Assembly (NCBI GenBank): GCA_900129675.1
Contig: FSRD01000003.1
Location: forward strand, 806,001-870,000
From: Bradyrhizobium erythrophlei
Lineage (GTDB): Bacteria; Pseudomonadota; Alphaproteobacteria; Rhizobiales; Xanthobacteraceae
Length of the DNA: 64,000 nucleotides
Direction: 5' to 3'
Below the pieces are notes generated by a model, which saw only the letters and a list, made by a program, of their open reading frames with translations, was not told where the DNA came from and did no database searches. This document shows, one piece after another, positions 53,573 through 62,142 of the stretch; the stretch's first letter is position 1, and the number at the start of each line of letters is the position of its first letter. Made by a program: the position numbers and the translations under genes.

Positions 53573-54352
53573 ATGCAGGAAGTGCCCCCGCAATTCGCCA
53601 TTCGCGTACACGATCTTGTGGTCGGTTTCGGCAAGCATGTCGTCATCGACCACCTGGCTCTAGATGTCCGAAAGGGCGAGATCCTGGGCCTGGTCGGCGC
53701 CTCAGGCGGCGGCAAATCGGTGCTGATGCGCACCATCATCGGGCTGATCCCACGATGGGCGGGAACCATCGAAGTGATGGGCGCGACGATCGGCGATACG
53801 CATAGCCGCAGCACGCAGAGCGCCGCTGGAAGGTGGGGTATCCTGTTCCAGCAGGGGGCGTTGTTTTCGTCCCTTACCGTGCGGCAGAACATCCAGTTTC
53901 CGCTGCGGGAAAATCTGGTTCTGTCGCAGGCGCTGATGGATGAGATTGCCACCGCCAAGCTCGAAATGGTCGGACTGGCGCCAGAGGACGGTGACAAGTT
54001 TCCGTCCGAATTGTCCGGCGGCATGACCAAACGCGTGGCGCTGGCGCGCGCGCTCGCGCTCGATCCCGCGATTGTGTTTCTCGATGAGCCGACCTCGGGG
54101 CTCGACCCGATCGCGGCGGGCGATTTCGACGCGCTGATCAAGACATTGCAGAAGACGCTGGGGTTGACGGTGTTCATGGTCACCCATGACCTCGCCAGCC
54201 TGAATACCGTCTGCGACCGCGTCGCAGCGCTGGCGGACGGCAAGATTGTCGCGATCGGACCGATGCGCGAACTGCTCCAATCCGAGCATCCCTGGGTGCG
54301 GGCCTATTTCCACGGCAAGCGCTCCCTGATGCTGCAACCCAAAGCGAGTTAA
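53573..54352 (+). CDS. MlaF-type lipid transporter ATPase
   Basis: This 259-residue ABC ATPase has Walker A GASGGGKSV (about 43-51), signature LSGGM (about 145) and Walker B IVFLDEPTSGLDP. It belongs to the MlaF/Ttg2A group that powers phospholipid or solvent-related transport across the envelope. It starts 2 bases after the frameshifted permease gene and is followed 3 bases later by the MlaD-like gene. Confidence 0.9.
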   Translation: MQEVPPQFAIRVHDLVVGFGKHVVIDHLALDVRKGEILGLVGASGGGKSVLMRTIIGLIPRWAGTIEVMGATIGDTHSRSTQSAAGRWGILFQQGALFSSLTVRQNIQFPLRENLVLSQALMDEIATAKLEMVGLAPEDGDKFPSELSGGMTKRVALARALALDPAIVFLDEPTSGLDPIAAGDFDALIKTLQKTLGLTVFMVTHDLASLNTVCDRVAALADGKIVAIGPMRELLQSEHPWVRAYFHGKRSLMLQPKAS

Positions 54353-54355
54353 GAG

Positions 54356-55459
54356 ATGGAAACCCGCGCTCCCTTCGTCGTTGTCGGCGCCTTCGTTCTC
54401 GCGGCCATCGCCGCCGGGTTCGGCTTCGTTTACTGGCTTCACAATACCGGCGGGCTTGGGCCACGCGTGACCTATCACGTGCAGTTCGATGGCTCGGTGC
54501 CCGGGTTGTTGGTGGGCGGGGCCGTCCTCTTCAATGGTATCCGCGTCGGTGAGGTCAGCGATCTCGGCCTGGTGCCGGACGATCCGCGCCGCGTCAATGC
54601 GACGATCTCGGTTTCGTCGGCGACGCCGGTGCGGGCTGACACCAAGGTCGGTCTGGAATTCCAGGGTCTCACCGGCGTCCCCGTGATTGCGCTGGAGGGC
54701 GGCACGGCGAAGGCCAATTCCGGCCCGGTGCCGACGCTGATTGCGGAACAAGGGGCGGGCCAGAGCATGACCCAGGCCGCCCGGGACGCATTGCGGCGGG
54801 TGGATTCGGTGCTGGCGGAGAACTCGGGGCCGCTGAAGGACACCATCGCCAATTTCAAGGTTTTTTCCGAAGGACTGTCGCGCAATACGGCAAAACTCGA
54901 CGGCATCGTCGCCGGCCTCGAACGCATGACCGGCGCCACGCCGCCGCCGCCGAAGATCACCTATGATTTGCGCGCCGTGCAAAATCCGGGAGCGCCGGGC
55001 AAAACCATCAATGTGCAATGGGCGATCCCGGAGCCCACCGCCGTGGCGATGCTGGAGACGCAGCGTTTCCTGTTCCAGCCGGCGCAGGATTACCCGGGGT
55101 TCTCCGAGGCGATGTGGGCCGACGCGCTTCCGAAATTGATCCAGGCGAGGCTGATCGAGAGCTTCGAGAACTACGATCTCGCGCATGCGCCGCTGCGCAT
55201 GGCCGATATCGGGCAGACCGACTTTCAGCTCCTGATCGATGTCCGGCGCTTCCGGATTGCCGTCGATTCGACGCCAGCCGCCGAGATCGGATTGTCGGCG
55301 AGGATCGTCGACAAGAGCGGCAAGGTGGTCGCATCGCGCCTGTTCGAGGAAAGCGAGACGTTCGACAAGGTCGAGCCGCCGGCCGCGGTCGCCGCGTTCG
55401 ACGAAGCGTTCGGCCGGCTTGCGAAAAATATGATCGCCTGGACGGCGCAGGCGCTGTAG
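54356..55459 (+). CDS. MlaD (MCE) protein fused to an ABC_trans_aux-like domain
   Basis: This 367-residue protein has an N-terminal membrane anchor (FVVVGAFVLAAIAAGFGFVYWL). An MCE domain follows (about 37-115, with VGGAVLFNGIRVGEVSDLGL). A helical linker leads to a proline-rich hinge (ATPPPPK, about 194-200). From residue 201 the segment starting ITYDL and ending AAVAAFDEAFGRLAKNMIAWTAQ resembles the separate auxiliary lipoprotein PqiC/ABC_trans_aux. Thus two periplasmic parts of the transporter appear joined in one chain, with no lipobox. Confidence 0.83.
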   Translation: METRAPFVVVGAFVLAAIAAGFGFVYWLHNTGGLGPRVTYHVQFDGSVPGLLVGGAVLFNGIRVGEVSDLGLVPDDPRRVNATISVSSATPVRADTKVGLEFQGLTGVPVIALEGGTAKANSGPVPTLIAEQGAGQSMTQAARDALRRVDSVLAENSGPLKDTIANFKVFSEGLSRNTAKLDGIVAGLERMTGATPPPPKITYDLRAVQNPGAPGKTINVQWAIPEPTAVAMLETQRFLFQPAQDYPGFSEAMWADALPKLIQARLIESFENYDLAHAPLRMADIGQTDFQLLIDVRRFRIAVDSTPAAEIGLSARIVDKSGKVVASRLFEESETFDKVEPPAAVAAFDEAFGRLAKNMIAWTAQAL

Positions 55460-55525
55460 GCGAGGCGGGGGGCTGGTCTCGGTGCCGCGGCCCGGAGCGG
55501 TACGTCCGGAGCCTGCAACCGCCGG

Positions 55526-55858
55526 CTATTCGAGGGTCTTCAGATACGACAGTAAATCGTGGATCTGGTCCGGATCGAGCTGGAACTGCGGCATGGTCGG
55601 GTGGCCGGTCTGTATGCCTTCGGCCAGCGCCTCTGCCAGGGTTTCTACCGGATAACGGTTGTGCAGGGTCCGGAACGGCGGCGCGATCCTGAGCGGGCTT
55701 TGGGTCACCCGATCCACGGAGTGACATCGCGCGCAATTATTGAGCGCGAAGGTCTTGCCACGGGCCTCGGAAGGTGAGGCGGCCAGGGTTGGCGTGAACA
55801 ACGCCGGCGCGACCAGAATCAGCGCGATAAGCGTTTGGTGCAGGGTGGGTCGCAGCAT
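55526..55858 (-). CDS. Small periplasmic cytochrome c
   Basis: This 110-residue protein has a signal peptide (LIALILVAPALFTPTLA) and one heme c site, CARCH at about residues 42-46. A methionine ligand is likely in GHPTMPQFQLDPDQIHDLLSYLKTLE. It belongs to class I cytochromes c and probably carries electrons to cbb3 oxidase or NirK. A FixK box shared with the divergent FNR gene lies upstream. Confidence 0.88.
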   Translation of the reverse strand: MLRPTLHQTLIALILVAPALFTPTLAASPSEARGKTFALNNCARCHSVDRVTQSPLRIAPPFRTLHNRYPVETLAEALAEGIQTGHPTMPQFQLDPDQIHDLLSYLKTLE

Positions 55859-55930
55859 GGCGGCACAATTTTCTTCGATCGGCCGGGCATCGGCGCAAGG
55901 GCACGATATCGGGACTGAAATCTTTTACGC

Positions 55931-55944
55931 TTGATCTGAATCAA
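55931..55944. promoter_or_regulatory. Divergent FNR/FixK box between cytochrome c and FNR-type regulator genes
   Basis: TTGATCTGAATCAA has perfect TTGAT and ATCAA arms. It is centred 79.5 bases from the leftward start and 71.5 bases from the rightward start, so it can serve both genes and may allow autoregulation. Confidence 0.78.
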
Positions 55945-56008
55945 TTTGACCGTGGCCAATCGGTTAAGATGCCTGGACTGGTCCTTCGGATGACGACTGG
56001 AGTCGTGC

Positions 56009-56719
56009 ATGAAGAAAATCGTTGTCGCAGGCCAACCCTGTGCACCTTGCGCGGACTGCGCGGTGCGTCCGCATGCGATTTGCGCGGCGCTCGACCAGGA
56101 CGAATTGCGCGAACTCGAACAACTCGGGCAGCGCCTCCGGTACCGCCCCAACGAGCCGGTGTTCAGTCAGGAAGAGATCGCCACTTCATGTTTCAACGTG
56201 CTCGAAGGCGTGATGCGGCTTTACAAGCTGTTGCCCGACGGCCGCCGGCAGATTGTCGGATTTGCGCTGCCGGGAGATTTCCTCGGCATTGCTGTCAACG
56301 GCCGTCATGGCATCTCGGCCGACGCGGTGGGACCGGTCAAGGTCTGCCGTTTCGTCAAGAAATCATTCGTTCGTTTCGTGGATGAGCGGCCGAATGTCCT
56401 GCGCCGTATCAACGAATTCGTCACCCGCGATCTCGACGAGGCCCACGACCAGATGGTCCTGCTCGGACGAAGGTCGGCGGAAGAGAAGGTCGCGACCTTC
56501 CTCGTCAAATGGAGGGAGCGGCTGGCGCGGATCGGCCAGATCTCCGAGATAACGCCGTTGCCGATGAGTCGGCAGGACATCGCCGATTACCTTGGTCTGA
56601 CCATCGAAACGGTTAGCCGTACCTTCACCAAGCTGGAGCGCGACCGGGTGATCGATATCGTGCATGGCGGCATTCGCCTGGCTGATGCGGCACGCGCCGA
56701 AGCCCTGGCCGCCGCTTGA
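56009..56719 (+). CDS. FNR-type iron-sulfur transcriptional regulator (FixK1/AadR/FnrN-like)
   Basis: This 236-residue regulator has an N-terminal cysteine cluster C11, C14, C17 and C25 and a central cysteine (IATSCFNVLEG), as in oxygen-labile 4Fe-4S FNR proteins. The helix-turn-helix reads MSRQDIADYLGLTIETVSRTFTKLERD, with the E-x2-S-R code for TTGAT half-sites. It should activate genes only when the cluster is intact, at low oxygen. Rhizobial equivalents are named FixK1, AadR or FnrN, and the exact name is not settled here. Confidence 0.88.
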   Translation: MKKIVVAGQPCAPCADCAVRPHAICAALDQDELRELEQLGQRLRYRPNEPVFSQEEIATSCFNVLEGVMRLYKLLPDGRRQIVGFALPGDFLGIAVNGRHGISADAVGPVKVCRFVKKSFVRFVDERPNVLRRINEFVTRDLDEAHDQMVLLGRRSAEEKVATFLVKWRERLARIGQISEITPLPMSRQDIADYLGLTIETVSRTFTKLERDRVIDIVHGGIRLADAARAEALAAA

Positions 56720-56750
56720 GTCCAGCGCCGCGGACTTTTATCGGGCGAGT

Positions 56751-56764
56751 TTGATCGACGTCAA
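56751..56764 (+). promoter_or_regulatory. FNR/FixK box before the 47-residue membrane protein
   Basis: TTGATCGACGTCAA matches TTGA-N6-TCAA. It is centred 59.5 bases before the ATG at 56817. Confidence 0.72.
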
Positions 56765-56816
56765 AGACCGCCTGTTTTGGTTCCTCATACTCTCAATGAA
56801 ATCAAAGGAGGTCGTT

Positions 56817-56960
56817 ATGCCCATCGATTCGGTGCTGGTTTCCGTAGCTGTGGTGGCGATGTTCGTAATCTTTGCCGGTGTGTTGGCCTGGGGCGAACGC
56901 CAGTCCCGGTCACTGCAGCAGATGCCAGCCGACGGCCATTGCAAGCGCCGCAGTTTCTGA
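56817..56960 (+). CDS. Small single-span membrane protein upstream of ccoN
   Basis: This 47-residue protein has one hydrophobic segment (SVLVSVAVVAMFVIFAGVLAWGE) and a basic tail with one cysteine. It has an excellent ribosome-binding site (AAAGGAGG at 56804-56811) and its own FixK box, so it is very likely expressed. It lies just before the ccoN box. The family is not recognised; a helper or accessory subunit of cbb3 oxidase is a sensible guess. Confidence 0.72.
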   Translation: MPIDSVLVSVAVVAMFVIFAGVLAWGERQSRSLQQMPADGHCKRRSF

Positions 56961-57015
56961 ACGCGCGCACGCCTTGCCGCAGCCGCGGGCTTGGTCGCCT
57001 GTGGCCCGGCGTAAC

Positions 57016-57029
57016 TTGATCTTGATCAA
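57016..57029 (+). promoter_or_regulatory. FNR/FixK box of ccoNOQP
   Basis: TTGATCTTGATCAA has perfect TTGAT and ATCAA arms. It is centred 75.5 bases before the ccoN ATG. Confidence 0.82.
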
Positions 57030-57097
57030 TTCATCGGCGGTGGAATCGGGATTGATGGAGCGGTGCCGCTCCGGGCCGCTCCAAAGAGAATCATTCG

Positions 57098-58756
57098 ATG
57101 AACCAGTCTCAATCCGAAAAATGGATGACGCACGGCGAAGCCGGCTTGGCCGTGTTCTTTTCGGCGGCCGCCTTCCTCTGTATGATAGCCGCCGCCAAGG
57201 CGCTCGACGCGGCTTTCGCCTTTCACGCCTCGCTCGGCGCGGCGGCGAGCCTCGCGGCGGCCTTTGTGATCTTCAATCGCTATATCGACCGTCCGGCCGC
57301 GTGGCCTCCTCAGGAGATTGACGGTCGGCCCAATTACAATTTCGGCCCGATCAAGTTCGCGGCTGCAATATCGGTATTCTGGGGAATAGCGGGCTTCGCC
57401 GTCGGACTGCTGATCGCCTCGCAGCTTGCCTGGCCGGCGCTGAATTTCGATCTGCCGTGGACCAGTTTCGGTCGCTTGCGGCCGCTGCATACCTCGGCGG
57501 TCATATTCGCCTTCGGCGGCAACGTGCTGATTGCGACCTCGTTCTATGTGGTTCAGAAAACCTGCCGGGTCCGTCTCGCCGGCGATCTGGCGCCGTGGTT
57601 CGTCGTTCTCGGTTATAATTTCTTCATCCTGATTGCCGGTACCGGCTACCTGCTCGGAGTGACCCAATCGAAGGAATATGCGGAGCCGGAGTGGTACGCC
57701 GACCTCTGGCTCACGATCGTCTGGGTGACCTATCTGCTGGTGTTCCTGATGACGCTGGTGAAGCGCAAGGAACCGCACATCTTCGTCGCGAACTGGTTCT
57801 ATCTCGCCTTCATCATCACCATTGCGGTGCTTCACCTCGGCAATAATCCCGCATTGCCCGTCTCGGTGTGGGGCTCGAAGTCCTACATTGCGTGGGGCGG
57901 CGTGCAGGATGCCATGTTCCAGTGGTGGTACGGGCACAACGCCGTGGGCTTCTTCCTCACGGCCGGTTTCCTCGCCATCATGTACTATTTCATTCCCAAG
58001 CGCGCTGAGCGGCCGGTGTATTCCTATCGGTTGTCGATCATCCACTTCTGGGCGATCATCTTTCTCTACATCTGGGCCGGGCCGCACCATCTGCATTACA
58101 CCGCGTTGCCGGACTGGGCGCAGACATTGGGCATGACGTTTTCGATCATGCTGTGGATGCCCTCCTGGGGCGGCATGATCAACGGCTTGATGACGCTGTC
58201 AGGTGCCTGGGACAAGCTGCGTACCGATCCGGTCTTGCGGATGCTGGTCGTGTCGGTCGCGTTCTACGGCATGGCCACGTTCGAAGGCCCGCTGATGTCG
58301 ATCAAGGTAGTGAACTCGCTCAGCCACTACACCGACTGGACCATCGGCCACGTTCACTCGGGTGCGCTCGGCTGGGTCGGGTTCGTCTCGTTCGGCGCGC
58401 TGTATTGCCTGATCCCCTGGCTGTGGAATCGCAAGGGGCTGTACAGCCTCAAGCTCGTCAACTGGCATTTCTGGACCGCGACCATCGGCATCGTGCTCTA
58501 CATTTCGGCGATGTGGGTGTCGGGAATTCTTCAGGGCCTGATGTGGCGTGCCTACACCTCGCTGGGTTTCCTCGAATATTCCTTCATCGAAACCGTCGAG
58601 GCGATGCATCCCTTCTATATCATCCGCGCCGCGGGCGGGGCGCTGTTCCTGATTGGTGCGCTGATCATGGCATATAACCTCTGGATGACCGTGCGGGTCG
58701 GTGAGGCCGAATCGACGGCGCTGCGCTCACCCGTTGCTCTTCAGCCGGCAGAGTGA
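57098..58756 (+). CDS. ccoN: cbb3-type cytochrome c oxidase subunit I (CcoN/FixN)
   Basis: This 552-residue heme-copper oxidase subunit has about 12 membrane helices. Metal-binding histidines are visible in WWYGHNAVGFFL, GPHHLHYTALPDW and DWTIGHVHSGALGW. It holds the low-spin heme b and the heme b3-CuB centre that reduces oxygen with high affinity and pumps protons. It heads ccoN-O-Q-P with a strong FNR/FixK box upstream. Confidence 0.97.
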   Translation: MNQSQSEKWMTHGEAGLAVFFSAAAFLCMIAAAKALDAAFAFHASLGAAASLAAAFVIFNRYIDRPAAWPPQEIDGRPNYNFGPIKFAAAISVFWGIAGFAVGLLIASQLAWPALNFDLPWTSFGRLRPLHTSAVIFAFGGNVLIATSFYVVQKTCRVRLAGDLAPWFVVLGYNFFILIAGTGYLLGVTQSKEYAEPEWYADLWLTIVWVTYLLVFLMTLVKRKEPHIFVANWFYLAFIITIAVLHLGNNPALPVSVWGSKSYIAWGGVQDAMFQWWYGHNAVGFFLTAGFLAIMYYFIPKRAERPVYSYRLSIIHFWAIIFLYIWAGPHHLHYTALPDWAQTLGMTFSIMLWMPSWGGMINGLMTLSGAWDKLRTDPVLRMLVVSVAFYGMATFEGPLMSIKVVNSLSHYTDWTIGHVHSGALGWVGFVSFGALYCLIPWLWNRKGLYSLKLVNWHFWTATIGIVLYISAMWVSGILQGLMWRAYTSLGFLEYSFIETVEAMHPFYIIRAAGGALFLIGALIMAYNLWMTVRVGEAESTALRSPVALQPAE

Positions 58757-58767
58757 GGAGCAAGGCA

Positions 58768-59502
58768 ATGTCATTCTGGACCCGACATCAGATCCTCGAG
58801 AAAAACTCAATCGTCCTCATCGTGGGCATCCTCGCGGTGATCGCGATCGGTGGCCTCGTCGAGATCACCCCGCTGTTCTATCTCAAGAGCACAATTGAAG
58901 TGGTCGATGGCGTCAGGCCATACACTCCGCTGGAACTGACCGGCCGCAATATCTATGTCCGCGAAGGCTGCTATCTCTGCCACTCGCAGATGATCCGGCC
59001 GCTGCGCGACGAGGTCGAGCGCTATGGCCATTATTCGCTGGCCGCCGAAAGCATGTATGACCATCCGTTCCAGTGGGGATCGAAGCGTACCGGGCCGGAT
59101 CTCGCGCGCGTCGGCGCCAAATATTCCGACGAATGGCACGTGACGCATCTGACCAACCCGCGCGCCATCGTTCCGCAATCGGTGATGCCCGGTTATCCGT
59201 TCCTTGCCGACACCGAAGTCGATCCCCGGACGATCGCGGACCATCTGCGGACCAGCCGCAGCGTCGGCGTGCCCTATTCGGACGATCAGATCGCCAACGC
59301 CGTCGACGACCTGAAGGCGCAGGCCGATCCGGACAGCGCCGGGGCCGACGGGTTCGCAAAACGCTATCCGAAGGCCGTCGTGCGCAATTTTGACGGCAAG
59401 CCGGGAATGCCCACCGAGATGGACGCGCTGGTTGCCTATCTGCAGATGCTGGGCACCCTGGTGGATTTCAAGCTCTACAACGAAAAAGCCAATCTTCGCT
59501 GA
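58768..59502 (+). CDS. ccoO: cbb3 oxidase mono-heme subunit II (CcoO/FixO)
   Basis: This 244-residue membrane-anchored cytochrome has an N-terminal helix (SIVLIVGILAVIAIGGLVEI) and one heme c site, C68-YLC-H72, in VREGCYLCHSQMIRP. The start at 58768 is preceded by GAGGAG; a GTG at 58753 would add five residues. It passes electrons from CcoP toward CcoN. Confidence 0.96.
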   Translation: MSFWTRHQILEKNSIVLIVGILAVIAIGGLVEITPLFYLKSTIEVVDGVRPYTPLELTGRNIYVREGCYLCHSQMIRPLRDEVERYGHYSLAAESMYDHPFQWGSKRTGPDLARVGAKYSDEWHVTHLTNPRAIVPQSVMPGYPFLADTEVDPRTIADHLRTSRSVGVPYSDDQIANAVDDLKAQADPDSAGADGFAKRYPKAVVRNFDGKPGMPTEMDALVAYLQMLGTLVDFKLYNEKANLR

Positions 59503-59514
59503 GCAGGCAGGACG

Positions 59515-59679
59515 ATGAAAGCAATCCTAGCGGTCCAGAATTTCACATCGGATCTAGTCACGACATTCTGGACGCCGATTTTCGTCGGCATCTTTCTCGC
59601 CATCGTGGCTTACGCACTTTGGCCTCGCAATCGGGCGGCTTTCGACGAGGCGTCGAAAATGCCGCTGCGGGAGGATTGA
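59515..59679 (+). CDS. ccoQ: cbb3 oxidase small subunit CcoQ (FixQ)
   Basis: This 54-residue protein starts MKAILAVQNFTSDLVTTFWT. Its single membrane helix is PIFVGIFLAIVAYALWPRNR, followed by an acidic and basic tail ending PLRED. GGCAGGAC precedes the ATG. Size, helix and position between ccoO and ccoP identify it. It stabilises the oxidase complex. Confidence 0.93.
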   Translation: MKAILAVQNFTSDLVTTFWTPIFVGIFLAIVAYALWPRNRAAFDEASKMPLRED

Positions 59680-59685
59680 CTGATC

Positions 59686-60558
59686 ATGGCTGACCGCAAC
59701 GATCTGGACCACGTCACCGGAAAAACGACCACCGGTCACGAATGGGATGGCATCAAGGAACTAAATACGCCGTTGCCGCGCTGGTGGGTCATCACCTTCT
59801 ACCTCACCATCGTCTGGGCGGTGGGCTATTGGATCGTGTATCCCGCCTGGCCGATGCTGTGGAGCAATACCACGGGCCTGTTGCACTACTCGTCCCGTGC
59901 GGATGTCGCCGTCGAACTCGCCAACCTTGAAAAGATACGCGGCGACAGGATGGTCGCGCTCGGCGCTGCGCCGCTCGCGGATATCGAGAAGGACCCGGCA
60001 TTGCTGGCGCTCGCCCGCGCCCGTGGCAAGACGGTATTCGGCGACAATTGCGCACCCTGCCATGGCAGTGGCGCGGCCGGTGCCAAGGGTTATCCGAATT
60101 TGAATGATGACGATTGGCTGTGGGGTGGCACGCTCGATCAGATCATGCAGACGATCCAGTTCGGTGCGCGCTCGGGACATACGAAGGCCCATGAGAGCGC
60201 GATGTTGGCCTTCGGCAAGGAGGGGGTCCTCAAGAAAGAGCAGATTGTCACCGTCGCGAACTATGTCCGATCATTGTCCGGCCTGTCGACGAGCCAGGGC
60301 TATGACGCGGCGGCGGGCGCGAAGATTTTCGCGGACAACTGCGTGGCCTGTCACGGTGACGGCGGCACGGGAAACCAGGAACTCGGCGCGCCCAACCTCA
60401 CCGACAAGATATGGCTCTACGGTTCCGACGAGGCCACCCTGATCGAGACGATTACCAACGGCCGTGGCGGCGTCATGCCGGCCTGGGTCGGCCGTCTAGA
60501 TCCCCCCACGATCAAGGCGCTGGCGGTCTATGTTCACTCGCTCGGCGGCGGAAAGTGA
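59686..60558 (+). CDS. ccoP: cbb3 oxidase di-heme subunit III (CcoP/FixP)
   Basis: This 290-residue protein has a membrane anchor (WWVITFYLTIVWAVGYWIVYPAWP, about 33-56) and two heme c sites, C122-APC-H126 and C219-VAC-H223. It receives electrons from soluble cytochrome c and hands them to CcoO. It starts 6 bases after ccoQ and ends the structural operon. Confidence 0.96.
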   Translation: MADRNDLDHVTGKTTTGHEWDGIKELNTPLPRWWVITFYLTIVWAVGYWIVYPAWPMLWSNTTGLLHYSSRADVAVELANLEKIRGDRMVALGAAPLADIEKDPALLALARARGKTVFGDNCAPCHGSGAAGAKGYPNLNDDDWLWGGTLDQIMQTIQFGARSGHTKAHESAMLAFGKEGVLKKEQIVTVANYVRSLSGLSTSQGYDAAAGAKIFADNCVACHGDGGTGNQELGAPNLTDKIWLYGSDEATLIETITNGRGGVMPAWVGRLDPPTIKALAVYVHSLGGGK

Positions 60559-60589
60559 TCGCGGCGGGCGAGGGTTCCCCAGGTTTTGT

Positions 60590-60603
60590 TTGAGGTGGAT
60601 CAA
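60590..60603 (+). promoter_or_regulatory. FNR/FixK box of ccoGHI
   Basis: TTGAGGTGGATCAA matches TTGA-N6-TCAA. It is centred 64.5 bases before the ccoG ATG at 60661. Confidence 0.75.
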
Positions 60604-60660
60604 CTGCGCATCTGAGGCCTCCGGTTAGGCTCCGCCGCAAATGCGAGATGAATCCCTCGG

Positions 60661-62123
60661 ATGAACACGACCGTACCCCCGATCGAAGTGGAGATTGACG
60701 ATTACGGACCGCTTTATGCCGCCCGTAAGAAGGTCTATCCGCAAAGCGTCTCCGGAACATTCGCCGCATCAAATGGGGCTTGATGGCGGTTTGCCTCGGC
60801 GTCTACTATTTGCTGCCGTTCGTACGCTGGCATCGCGGTCTCGGCGCGCCCGACCAGGCGGTGCTGGTCGATCTGCCGAACAGCCGGTTCTATTTCTTCT
60901 TCATCGAACTGTGGCCGCAGGAGGTTTACTACTTCACGGGGTTGTTGATCGTCGCCGCCATCACGCTGTTCCTGATGAACTCGATCGGCGGCCGGATCTG
61001 GTGCGGATATCTGTGCCCGCAGACCGTGTGGACCGACCTGTTCTACGCCGTCGAGCGAATGGTGGAGGGCGACCGCCGCGAGCGCATGAAGAAGGACGCC
61101 GCCAAAGGTACGATGAAGCTGCAGCGCTTTGCCGAAATCACGCTGAAACATTCGATCTGGCTGATGATCGCGTGGTGGACCGGCGGCGCCTGGGTGCTCT
61201 ATTTCAACGATGCGCCGACGCTGGTGAAACAGCTGGTCACCTTCCAGGCGCCGATGCTGGCCTATATCTGGATCGGCATATTGACAACAACGACCTATCT
61301 GCTCGCCGGTTTCATGCGCGAGCAGGTTTGCGTCTATATGTGCCCGTGGCCGCGAATCCAGGCCGCGCTCACCGACGAATGGGCGCTCAACGTCACCTAC
61401 AAATACGACCGGGGTGAAACGCGCACCTCGCTGAAAAAGGCCAACGAATTGCGCGCGCTCGGCAAGGCGGCCGGTGATTGCGTCGACTGCTATCAATGCG
61501 TCGCGGTCTGCCCGACCGGTATCGATATCCGCGACGGCGCCCAACTCGACTGTATCCAGTGCGGGTTGTGCATCGACGCCTGCGATACCGTGATGAAGAA
61601 GATCGGCAGGGAAACCCGGCTGATAGGCTACGACAACGACATCAACATTCAGCGGCGCCAGGCCGGCAAGCCGCCGATCTATCGCATCGTCAGGCCGCGC
61701 ACGATCGTCTACAGCGCGCTGATCGCAACCGTCGGCGCGATCATGTTGTATGCACTGCTGACGCGATCGCTGCTCGCCGTCAACGTGCTGCATGACCGCA
61801 ATCCGGTTGCGGTGAAATTGAGCGACGGCTCGATCCGGAATGCCTATACGGTCCGTCTTCTGAACAAACGTAGTTTCGATCGCGTCATCGCCATCGATAT
61901 CGACGGACCAGCTAACGCGACGGTCCATGTCGTTGGCGTCGATTCGGTGACCCCCGATCGGCCCATGATCGTTCTCGGGCGCGACCAGACCACCGAATTG
62001 CGGCTGCTGGTGACGGCGCCGTCCGAGAACAACCCCGAAAAATCGATCCCGGTGCGATTCCGGGTGACCGACATCGGCCTCGGCGAGGTCGCGTCTGCGA
62101 TCGACAATTTCGTCACGCCGTAG
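60661..62123 (+). pseudogene. ccoG: ccoG (fixG), cbb3 oxidase assembly ferredoxin-like protein, frameshifted near the 5' end
   Basis: The gene begins MNTTVPPIEVEIDDYGPLYA and reads VSGTFAASNGA-stop, whereas CcoG proteins continue GTFRRIKWGL. Adding one C at 60762/60763 restores that and joins the long downstream frame (60780-62123, 447 residues). The body carries membrane helices, WCGYLCPQTVWTDLF, and two cysteine clusters (CVDCYQCVAVCP and CIQCGLCIDAC). CcoG helps reduce copper for oxidase assembly. The deletion may be real or a sequencing error. The downstream frame could be translated from an internal start (TTG 60780, ATG 60783) but would lack the first part. Confidence 0.88.
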
Positions 62124-62142
62124 CATTCCGACGGAGCATCGC

